From NCBI GenBank assembly GCA_029062725.1, contig JAIDPP010000251.1, positions 1 to 15,916 on the forward strand: a stretch of 15,916 nucleotides of DNA, given 5' to 3'. The notes under the pieces are model-generated. The model did no database searches. It worked only from the letters and a program-made list of their open reading frames with translations, and had not been told where the DNA came from. Shown one piece after another: positions 8,301-14,015 of the stretch; positions within the stretch are counted from its first letter, which is position 1, and the number at the start of each line of letters is the position of its first letter. Made by a program: the position numbers and the translations under genes. Source of the stretch: Muribaculaceae bacterium. GTDB lineage: Bacteria > Bacteroidota > Bacteroidia > Bacteroidales > Muribaculaceae.

Positions 8301-8521
8301 GATTTGATCTGTGCCACACCGGTCTCGTCGAGAACCAGCATAGTGACATTGGCCACGGCATCTTCCGAGGCGCGTGTTCCTACTATCTCCATCCCGGGAA
8401 CGGCAAGATTGACGGTCAGTTCTCCGTCGGATCCAAGACCCGACGGAGAATAAAGCTCGTCAACGCTGCAGGCCGAAAGACCTAAGGCAAGCGTGGTATA
8501 TATGAAAAGTTTGCGTATCAT
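5330..8521 (-). CDS. Fimbrial tip-type lipoprotein with FISUMP-like and tandem CBM26-like modules
   Basis: This 1063-residue lipoprotein (signal with LGLSAC, lipid-bearing C18) is the last gene of the fimbrial operon and probably a tip adhesin. TRA at 49-51 is a likely arginine-protease maturation site. Residues about 35-300 look like fimbrillin beta domains, ending in HWYQVMILEVGGKG (284-297). Residues about 310-600 are further beta-rich repeats, possibly Ig-like. About 640-816 is a FISUMP-type domain: WLDRNLGA (647-654), CPPGYEIP (698-705), YYWTST (763-768), SVRCVN (811-816). Two modules resembling starch-binding CBM26 follow: about 826-905 with NWPG (853-856), and about 976-1045 with TNPNNW, VYVYWYNPNN, GWPG (1006-1009) and IIFNNG (1032-1037). 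It starts 13 bases after the previous gene and is followed by a terminator. G+C falls from about 52-55% at its 5' end to about 37% at its 3' end, suggesting module acquisition. The adhesin role is inferred; the lipobox and WPG motifs are seen directly. Confidence 0.82.
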   Translation of the reverse strand: MIRKLFIYTTLALGLSACSVDELYSPSGLGSDGELTVNLAVPGMEIVGTRASEDAVANVTMLVLDETGVAQIKSFSGSEITSSGNRHTVSCELNSALRTKSGLKLYFIANVPQGVSFTSGLSEGELQEKTSEVMSGSNMVMSGYASLSDIVGGTKESVALKRNGAKVTVTDAKIVEGEYVPGDNAYNFQVFGTAENSSVVAATFAEDSALPSSRPVNVTADDVTTPAEPYFHPTENNGRDDANRPFIIVKAPYSDGKEYFYRVEFEKVDKDAKTVTPLNLNSNHWYQVMILEVGGKGDTTAAAAAKNPTSLLKTDIYDYCPQAFNLITDGTRELGVSHEVAHSGNATTAETQKSLYVRLYSLDASEMNIEDVSITTTSRWLTLGTPQPAEASEFGSMQGQEAFKGVLYKIPVDFSNPPSPGELNGKIIVSWKGLTREVPVIWSREFNGAELCTAKLTIKDNTGTTRYSTTGSEDYWYFVHNVCHGLKKSENNDKVRDAGLHFPLNYGGPDARWSYEYTVEFNDLNNGKPYNWKIETTGIKGITLDNYSGNNKTGKLEINITHDPSVANWEYEVGKLTLTITSTEDGSSTDCSLDLYHTGFFDRPTVFRGAKKANDLNPKDYRIDRTDTDDDFYYYEVIEGPAGTYHWLDRNLGARAANPYCMGEGNISVFGTESAAGGYYMAAKYNNGGEPIMYSNLCPPGYEIPRQDIWNTLRNSPNFQMNRYLSDYNAEFTNAKGQKVYFSKSRYYDATTRSLTGDSKTGYYWTSTPSEGFEKDHIGNWLKYLKIAGSIASYDNAEVNGRKESNGFALSVRCVNITQNTTTKYRTHFNVAGATHVFLYSLDTNGNRNAVTNWPGQAIGNYLTMGNPDNYFNFVYESPNTRPEQFYVIFTFRSEDGVWHSMSKGEGNTTVYSRDKKPSELNGWKVVGDTWVSPTGSSQNTVLGGSWICSYNSNDETASVTFSPNPLTIQQTTPEGMYSIYYTNPNNWGEVYVYWYNPNNGDENNGWPGYIMTKMSDGRYRSCIPKDKNINIIFNNGNNGNGNETNPIPVIKNEAQEYSAGPK
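5387..5596 (-). other. Region encoding CBM26-like module 2
   Basis: It encodes residues 976-1045 of the terminal tip protein. The order of motifs (YYTNPNNW, then VYVYWYNP, GWPG, a DGRY strand, IIFNNG) follows starch-binding CBM26-like modules, where aromatic residues stack on glucan chains. Assignment is by eye. Confidence 0.6.
5807..6046 (-). other. Region encoding CBM26-like module 1
   Basis: It encodes residues 826-905 of the terminal tip protein: THFNVAGATHVFLYS, NWPGQAIG, then a strand with FYVIFTFRSEDGVWHS. The layout parallels module 2 (FN or NPNNW, V-Y-Y strand, NWPG), so the two look like diverged tandem copies. The match is weaker than for module 2. Confidence 0.5.
6074..6604 (-). 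other. Region encoding FISUMP-like domain
   Basis: It encodes residues 640-816 of the terminal tip protein. The spaced signature of W-LDRNLGA, a CPPGYEIP segment, YYWTST and a closing SVRCVN is that of the Fibrobacter succinogenes major paralogous domain (TIGR02145/PF09603) and related lectin-like folds on Bacteroidetes surface proteins. Its ligand is unknown. Confidence 0.68.
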
Positions 8522-8534
8522 TTCTGATTATTGT

Positions 8535-11500
8535 TTATAAGGTTGCTTCATAGCGCTTTGTCGCCGTATTATACTTAAAGAGGCTTACATTCTTGTTATA
8601 TTCCGGATCTTGCGCATCCAGCTTATACTTGACTGTCGTAGCTCCGGTTTTGGTAGGAACAAATGTATAGACGCCGTTGTAGGTTGCCTGATTGTTCCAA
8701 TCCCCGTTATTTTTGTTAGCACTGTAAGCATCCCCGTTATCATCGCTCCAAGCCCACACTTTATGGGAAACTCCCGGGAAAACAAGTGCGTAGGTCTTTC
8801 CAACCTCGAATGTGGTAGTGGTTGACCCTTGTGTCGGCTCATCAGGCGTCGGAGGTATGGGGGGTGTCGGTACACCGGAAGGCTTACCTCCCTCTCCACG
8901 GCCTACTTCCAAAATCGTATAGTGGAAACAACCGTCTTCAAATTTGAAAGTACTTGCGTTAAATGACGGCTGCTCAGTATCATATTTACCTTTTGTCTTT
9001 ATCCTTTGATAATTTATATTGCCTGACAATTGATTTTCCTGTACGTCGAATTCAACGTAGGCGTAATAGTCGTTATATTTATGGAAGCTTGCTCCCCCCT
9101 TAGTATCCTTTGTCACTACATTTCCCGCGCTGAAGTCAGAAGGTGGATATACTTCATCACCCCATGCGTTGTCTTTCCATACATTCAGCCCCTGCCAGTC
9201 TCCGGAATTATAAGGCCAGTAGATGCGGTATTTATATATAGTGACCGGAATAGTAGTGGGCTTATAGGAAACGAATGTCTGGTTCGCTTTTCCATCCACA
9301 TAATAGAACCATCCCTCTTTTGAAGGATAATCGAAGAGAGCCACACCCGGTTCTTCGTGTGCAGGATAACGATTACCGGCCTCTGCATGACTGTTCTCTT
9401 TACAGTCCGTGAACATGATCATAGCCTTACCGGGAGTTGCCACTCCGGAGAGGTCAAATTCCCACCAGCCATCACCTTCACTTTTCATGTGGATGCCGGG
9501 GAAGCCCCTGTCATGGTTTTTCGGGTGAGAGGGGTCATAACACTGAGAGCAAACTCCGTTGAGTGTTTTGCGATAGGTCTCGCAGAAGTCAAGGTCATAA
9601 TAATGGTCGGTCCAGTTGGCCGTTCCGGGATTCCATCCCCCGGCACTGTTGCCGGTGAAGAACCAGAAACCACCGTTAAGCCTTCCGACGTCGTCCGGAT
9701 CATTATGCTCGCCGACGTTCCATCCCATGAAGGCAGCCCCACCGGTAAAGTCATATTCGAGCGCCGCTGTTGTAGCGGAATAGCCTACAATCTTACCGGG
9801 AACTCCGCCGTGTGTATAGGTCACGTCAGCCGGCAACTGGAGACATTGATATACGTATATATGAGGATGAGACCAGGTAGGCGCATATAGATGCACCTTA
9901 TATGTGTCGTTGCTGGAGATTATATAGATAGACACCGTACACTTTACCTCATTTCCTTCATAATCGTGCCCCTTGAGAACAAGCGACATGGTATGATTCT
10001 TTTTCCAGAGTTCACGTGTTCCGTTCAGATCATTAAAACGAACGTTAAGCTTCACCTTTCCGTCTTTGGGTTCTAACGTCGCGCCGTTCTCGAGCGGATG
10101 ATTAGAGCTGTCAAGTATTTGGAGGGAGCCGTCGCTGTTCTCCTCGGGCCAGTCCACTTGCTCCAAGGTGAACGATGCAAGGTTGGATTTAAGATTTACT
10201 GCAATATCTCCACTATAGTCGCCGGATTCCTTTCTGCGGGCCACATCGATAGTTACAAGCTCATTATCGGCGGTGATAAATTCATTAAAAATGATATCGC
10301 CTACATCTACCTTCTTTACCAGAGGTCCGGCAAAAAGTTTGAAATATTTCCAATCATTGCCCTCCTTGATGGTATTGAATTCAGCATGGTCGATCGCGGG
10401 ATTAAGAGTAATGCTGATATGACCCTCCCCTGTCTTCTCATCGACAGGAGATACTGTGATATCATAGATTTTGTCTAATCCGAATGATTCGCAGTCGGCG
10501 GTGACAGGAGCATTTGATTTATAGGTGATATCGACTGTCTCGCCGGCAGTGATCGTAAAGCCGGTCTTATCTATGTCGAGGATCGTCGGACCATTGAGCG
10601 CACCGATCATAGCAATTGGCGACCACTGCTGAACATCCAGAATGAATTTGCCGTCAGAAGTGCCTATATAGTCGTAGAAATGAGAGCGTTCTACAATCTT
10701 ACCCTTCACTGCGTCGGTATGGTTGATCGGCAACGGAAGAGAAACATTTCCTATCTGTATGTGCGCGGTAGTGGCGTTCTGCGACTGATCAAGCTGCTCG
10801 GGAACATAGAACACTGTCTGCCATGCCCAGGGAGAGGTTGCTGAAGCAGTGATATCGCCGAGATTCTCTACATCCAGATTCTTCAGATCGTCAGCCGGAA
10901 GGGTTGCGGGAAATCTCTTGTATCCTCCGGCAGGTTCGAGTCGTGAACCCTGTCCCGGGGTATATTGACCGTCGCGGAGCATAGCCGATGCGTCAGAATG
11001 ACCGTCAACATAAAAGGCGTTTACCATGTCAGCCGGGTGAAGGTCGTTAAGGACAGTAACCCTTACCTTCGCCACAGCGAATTTCAGATTTGCCTTGATG
11101 CGGGTGCTGACACCTGAATTAACGGTAATGGTTCCGTTTCCAGCCGGGGTATAGTTGCCGTTATTATCCCTTGTCAGAAGGTCTGAATGGGTGCACGACA
11201 TCGGAAGTCCGGTAGCCGCGATGTCTGCCGGAACTGTAGCAGTCATCTTGAGAAGGTCCTCCTCCTTTATTGTCTCCGGATCCGAGAACGCGGTATTGGC
11301 CACGACGTAGCATCTGTATTCCCCGTTCTCAAGATCGAGTCGGTATCCGGTCTTGAAATCAGGGTCACCGGTATTGGAAATCTTCGTACATTCCGTGGTA
11401 AGCTCGTAAGTCACCGGGATGTCTTTACCATCCGCGTAGGCGAACAGCCTGATATTCTTTATCGCTCCCTCTGTGGCATTGAAGTCTTTCGTAGAGCCGG

Positions 11501-11678
11501 CGCGTGTGCCGCTCTCTTCCGGCACAACACCTTCCGGCACCTGAGGGATATATATCACGACTCCGTTTTCAGAATCGGAGACGTTATTTTCGCGAACCAC
11601 AATGTCATCGCTGCATGATGTCAGCAACCCGGCCGTTGCGGCCATTATCGCGAAGATATTTCTGTTAAGAAGTTTCAT
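8535..11678 (-). CDS. Large fimbrial tip-type lipoprotein with starch-binding-like modules
   Basis: This 1047-residue lipoprotein (signal LLTSCS, C22) is the second-last gene of the fimbrial operon. TRA at 58-60 fits arginine-specific maturation. Residues about 65-360 are fimbrillin-like, with IKNIRLFAYADG (73-84) and AVAKVRVTVL (201-210). About 365-590 are beta-sandwich repeats. About 591-800 resemble Bacteroidetes starch-binding modules: YKVHLYAPTW (593-602), FPGIHM (726-731), GWWEFDLSGV (737-746), a PGKAMIMF strand (749-756), RYPAHEEPGVALFDYPSKEGWFYY (770-793, given in part). A further beta domain (about 810-925), a Pro-rich linker (935-948) and a final domain with VWAWSDDNG (974-982) follow. 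An insert with C699, C710, C713, H718 and H722 is unusual. It begins 27 bases after the previous gene and ends 13 bases before the next, so it is cotranscribed. A tip adhesin is inferred from size, position and modules. Confidence 0.8.
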   Translation of the reverse strand: MKLLNRNIFAIMAATAGLLTSCSDDIVVRENNVSDSENGVVIYIPQVPEGVVPEESGTRAGSTKDFNATEGAIKNIRLFAYADGKDIPVTYELTTECTKISNTGDPDFKTGYRLDLENGEYRCYVVANTAFSDPETIKEEDLLKMTATVPADIAATGLPMSCTHSDLLTRDNNGNYTPAGNGTITVNSGVSTRIKANLKFAVAKVRVTVLNDLHPADMVNAFYVDGHSDASAMLRDGQYTPGQGSRLEPAGGYKRFPATLPADDLKNLDVENLGDITASATSPWAWQTVFYVPEQLDQSQNATTAHIQIGNVSLPLPINHTDAVKGKIVERSHFYDYIGTSDGKFILDVQQWSPIAMIGALNGPTILDIDKTGFTITAGETVDITYKSNAPVTADCESFGLDKIYDITVSPVDEKTGEGHISITLNPAIDHAEFNTIKEGNDWKYFKLFAGPLVKKVDVGDIIFNEFITADNELVTIDVARRKESGDYSGDIAVNLKSNLASFTLEQVDWPEENSDGSLQILDSSNHPLENGATLEPKDGKVKLNVRFNDLNGTRELWKKNHTMSLVLKGHDYEGNEVKCTVSIYIISSNDTYKVHLYAPTWSHPHIYVYQCLQLPADVTYTHGGVPGKIVGYSATTAALEYDFTGGAAFMGWNVGEHNDPDDVGRLNGGFWFFTGNSAGGWNPGTANWTDHYYDLDFCETYRKTLNGVCSQCYDPSHPKNHDRGFPGIHMKSEGDGWWEFDLSGVATPGKAMIMFTDCKENSHAEAGNRYPAHEEPGVALFDYPSKEGWFYYVDGKANQTFVSYKPTTIPVTIYKYRIYWPYNSGDWQGLNVWKDNAWGDEVYPPSDFSAGNVVTKDTKGGASFHKYNDYYAYVEFDVQENQLSGNINYQRIKTKGKYDTEQPSFNASTFKFEDGCFHYTILEVGRGEGGKPSGVPTPPIPPTPDEPTQGSTTTTFEVGKTYALVFPGVSHKVWAWSDDNGDAYSANKNNGDWNNQATYNGVYTFVPTKTGATTVKYKLDAQDPEYNKNVSLFKYNTATKRYEATL
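8835..8876 (-). other. Region encoding a proline-rich linker
   Basis: It encodes residues 935-948 (GVPTPPIPPTPDEP) of the second-last fimbrial protein. The linker separates the beta domains from a C-terminal module of about 95 residues, which indicates an independently folding terminal unit. Confidence 0.75.
9279..9908 (-). other. Region encoding starch-binding-like module with Cys/His insert
   Basis: It encodes residues 591-800 of the second-last fimbrial protein. A FPGIHM motif (compare WPG in CBM26), a GWWEFDLSG strand, a PGKAMIMF strand and a closing KEGWFYY segment follow the pattern of Bacteroidetes starch-binding-like domains. The stretch at 9513-9584 encodes the cysteine/histidine cluster C699, C710, C713, H718, H722. 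Assignment is by eye, without a profile search. Confidence 0.5.
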
Positions 11679-11705
11679 GATTAATTTTTTTGGTATGCTG
11701 ATTTA

Positions 11706-12875
11706 TCAGAAATGGAAAACATCTCCTACCGTGTGATCCCAGGGGGTGGCTTTGAGCACTACCTCCACACCTCCCGTCGGGGGACGGTGAACCACGAAAG
11801 TATAGACTGTGTTTCGCATCACGCCCTGCCATGCGCCGTTATCGACGGTGGCGAGATCGGCCTCGGCATCCACCACGAAATCGCGGTGAGGAGCAAATGT
11901 CAGCGTTGTCGTGCTGCGGGAGGTGTTCTGAAGACCGGAATCCTCGTTGGCATAGATCAGCGCGATGTCGCGCACGGGATCTGTCGGAGCCGCGAGGTTG
12001 CCGTCCGCGTCATAGAAGGAGCTCTCGAAAGAATAGAACTCGTAGGCGCGGCAGGCCGCGCCGTTGTAGCTGACCGTGGCGTTGGATGCCGAAAGGGTCT
12101 GCTTGAGCGTCAGGGTCGAGACAGCCGGAACATGCGGACGCAACACCCGGTCGCCATTCATCCAACCGGTAGGCTCGGGGCAGATATAGCCGTATTGCGG
12201 CGTGTCGAGCTCCACCTTGTCGATAATGCCGTCGGCATCGACGATCACTATCTTGGCCAGCGCTCGGGTCATGTCCACGTCGGGGAGACGCATCGCGTTG
12301 CGGGCGCTGTAGATCTCCTCGTTATACTGCTTCATGGTAGCCGCCGAGACAGCAGTGCGCCCGGCCATCGGCATATTGTTGACACCCTCTTCCGAATAGG
12401 GATTCCAGACATAGCCGTCGCTTGCCCGGCCCGGCCATACGAGAGTGTTCATGTCGGCGTTATCCATATTCGCCAGAGAGAAGGTTTTGGAGCGCATCGC
12501 CGCAGGAACGTTAAACGCGGCGGTGGTGAACCCATCCTTATAATCCTCCTTTTTCAGATGGGCGGCGACCGCCGGGCCCCAGTTGGGGAGGAAGTAATAG
12601 GCGCGGAGATCGGTGTTGGCCTTCTCGCTGTCAGGACCGTTGAAGATCATATCCTTGAGAGTGCCGTCGGCGTTATAGGTGGCGAAAGCGAGCTGGTTCT
12701 TCTGAAGCGACTCCACTTCCGGGGAGACGGCGCGGGTAGGAGCGGTTCCGCCGATCGACATGATCACGCTGAACTCACCCTCGAGCGGTGCCTCGGGAGC
12801 CTCCTTGTCGGAGGAGCAGGCGCCCGCGAGGACTAATAGCGGCAGGGCCGCAGAAAATTTTATATACTTATTCAT
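11706..12875 (-). CDS. Accessory fimbrillin lipoprotein (Mfa3/FimC-like position)
   Basis: This 389-residue lipoprotein (signal ending LAGAC, C20) is the third structural gene of the fimbrial operon. Two fimbrillin beta domains are suggested by FSVIMSIGG (35-43), the PMAGRTAVSA and DMTRALAKIVIVDADG segments in the middle, and a C-terminal RNTVYTFVVHRPP followed by VEVVLKATPWDH. TRA (47-49) lies 28 residues after the lipidated cysteine, matching the arginine-protease site of polymerising fimbrillins. In Porphyromonas the third gene of the mfa and fim clusters encodes an accessory or tip-adaptor subunit, which is the best guess here by position and fold. It starts 15 bases after the anchor gene stop, with AAAGG before the ATG, and is followed by the first tip gene after 27 bases. 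Exact orthology to Mfa3 or FimC/FimE cannot be set from sequence alone. Confidence 0.72.
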   Translation of the reverse strand: MNKYIKFSAALPLLVLAGACSSDKEAPEAPLEGEFSVIMSIGGTAPTRAVSPEVESLQKNQLAFATYNADGTLKDMIFNGPDSEKANTDLRAYYFLPNWGPAVAAHLKKEDYKDGFTTAAFNVPAAMRSKTFSLANMDNADMNTLVWPGRASDGYVWNPYSEEGVNNMPMAGRTAVSAATMKQYNEEIYSARNAMRLPDVDMTRALAKIVIVDADGIIDKVELDTPQYGYICPEPTGWMNGDRVLRPHVPAVSTLTLKQTLSASNATVSYNGAACRAYEFYSFESSFYDADGNLAAPTDPVRDIALIYANEDSGLQNTSRSTTTLTFAPHRDFVVDAEADLATVDNGAWQGVMRNTVYTFVVHRPPTGGVEVVLKATPWDHTVGDVFHF

Positions 12876-12890
12876 AGCGGTTTGCCTTTA

Positions 12891-13910
12891 TTAATTCCAT
12901 TCCATATTGTTTTCTATAACTCGGTAACCGTTGATATAGACGGTGACGTGGGTCGTCAGGACGAGGTCGATGCGGTAATAATCCTGACGGTCGAGATATT
13001 CCTGAAGGTCCATTCCCGGCGCTATGCGGTTCTTGAGCTTCATGAAGAGGTCTATGAGATTGCTGCGGAAGAACTCGTCGCCTGTGTCGGTGCGGGTGAT
13101 GAGGAGCTCCGCCTGAGAGTCGGCCATCAGTCGGCCGTGGTGCATCTCGGCCACTACTGCATAGTCGGCCTCAGTGGTGTAGCCGCCCTCGCCGTCGGAG
13201 ATATTATACTCTCCGGAAAGCCAGCGTGCCGGTTGATATACCACTTCTCCGGAAACGCTGTTGTCATGCCCCATGACGCCGTTGACGTCGGTGATCTCCA
13301 CGTTGTAATCCGATGCCACGAGAGCCTCGTTGCGTGTCGAACGGATAAGGACATCTATAAGGTTCGTATTCTTTATAAGATCCACGGTTCTCTCCTCCGG
13401 ACCATCCTCCACCTCATATCTCACGCTCGTCGTGGAATGGAAGAGATGGCTTGGGAATCTGCTGGCAGATACGTTGCGCCCCGAGGCGTCGGTCTCCGTG
13501 CCGAGGCGGCAGGTAAGGTCTTCCTTGGTGGTGACGGCTCTTGTGCCGTCGAGCGAGAAGGGGGATTCATCCGTGAGTCCGCCCCAGACCACGAGGTCAT
13601 AATCCTGAGACCTTTCAAGGTCGATGGGCAGTGTCCAGTCGTTGTCGATAAGAGTCTGCCGGTCGGCCCTTGAGACAGCGGCGAGCTTCCCCTCCTTATC
13701 GAAGGCATAGACTTCGGCCGCATGCACGTCGCTGACCTTCTGCGCCCCCGACATATTATAGTCGTAGGAGAGCCTAACCCTGTATTCTGGCACACAGGGG
13801 CGAAGGTCTTCATAGACGAAAGAGGAGTCGCATGAGGAGAGGGCAAGCGAGATCATCGCAGCCATAGCCCACGCGGCGCCTTTGCGTTGTTTGAGATTCG
13901 ATAGAAACAT
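12891..13910 (-). CDS. mfa2: FimB/Mfa2-family fimbrial anchor lipoprotein
   Basis: This 339-residue lipoprotein has a signal with a basic start (NLKQRK), a hydrophobic core and lipobox ALSSC (C27). The N-terminus carries the FimB/Mfa2 family pattern (PF08842): YEDLRPCVPEYRVRLSYDYNM (33-53, given in part), then AAEVYAFDKEGKL and a YDLVVWGGL strand. In Porphyromonas this protein stays lipid-anchored in the outer membrane, holds the base of the fimbria and limits its length. It has no TRA cleavage motif after the lipobox, unlike the other four subunits, consistent with an uncleaved anchor. The start was set at 13910: the longer frame from 13955 begins inside a hairpin and adds residues before the signal peptide, while 13910 is preceded by an A-rich leader like that of the Mfa1 gene. 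The C-terminus ends NNMEWN, similar to the NEMEWK end of Mfa1. Confidence 0.88.
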   Translation of the reverse strand: MFLSNLKQRKGAAWAMAAMISLALSSCDSSFVYEDLRPCVPEYRVRLSYDYNMSGAQKVSDVHAAEVYAFDKEGKLAAVSRADRQTLIDNDWTLPIDLERSQDYDLVVWGGLTDESPFSLDGTRAVTTKEDLTCRLGTETDASGRNVSASRFPSHLFHSTTSVRYEVEDGPEERTVDLIKNTNLIDVLIRSTRNEALVASDYNVEITDVNGVMGHDNSVSGEVVYQPARWLSGEYNISDGEGGYTTEADYAVVAEMHHGRLMADSQAELLITRTDTGDEFFRSNLIDLFMKLKNRIAPGMDLQEYLDRQDYYRIDLVLTTHVTVYINGYRVIENNMEWN

Positions 13911-13939
13911 ATAGATTGTTGTTTTAATTTTCCTGGTTA

Positions 13940-13965
13940 TCGCAGGGGGTATCACCCCCCTGCGA
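13940..13965 (-). promoter_or_regulatory. Intercistronic hairpin 2 between mfa1 and mfa2
   Basis: TCGCAGGGGG and CCCCCTGCGA pair perfectly over 10 bp around a six-base loop. It lies about 30 bases before the mfa2 start. No T-run follows directly on the minus strand, so partial termination or protection of the upstream mRNA 3' end is more likely than full termination. Confidence 0.6.
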
Positions 13966-13979
13966 CATTTATATTCTCT

Positions 13980-13999
13980 TTCTCCGGAAATCCGGAGAA
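13980..13999 (-). promoter_or_regulatory. Intercistronic hairpin 1 between mfa1 and mfa2
   Basis: TTCTCCGG and CCGGAGAA pair over 8 bp around a four-base loop, 16 bases after the mfa1 stop codon. Together with the hairpin at 13940-13965 it forms a tandem structure in the only long gap among the structural genes of the operon. Confidence 0.55.
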
Positions 14000-14015
14000 G
14001 CGGTTCATGCGCTGA

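Noticed and set aside
444..8521. A classic starch-utilisation (Sus) locus
   Set aside because: No SusC-type TonB receptor or SusD-type lipoprotein is present. The large lipoproteins belong to a fimbrial operon.
11712..12836. Long open frame (374 codons) on the plus strand opposite the accessory fimbrillin
   Set aside because: High G+C leaves the opposite strand free of stops. The minus-strand product has a lipobox, TRA motif and operon spacing, while the plus-strand product is His/Arg/Gly-rich without structure.
13911..13955. Longer start of the mfa2 gene at 13955
   Set aside because: The codons lie inside a perfect hairpin, have no role in the signal peptide, and the ATG at 13910 has an A-rich leader like the other genes.
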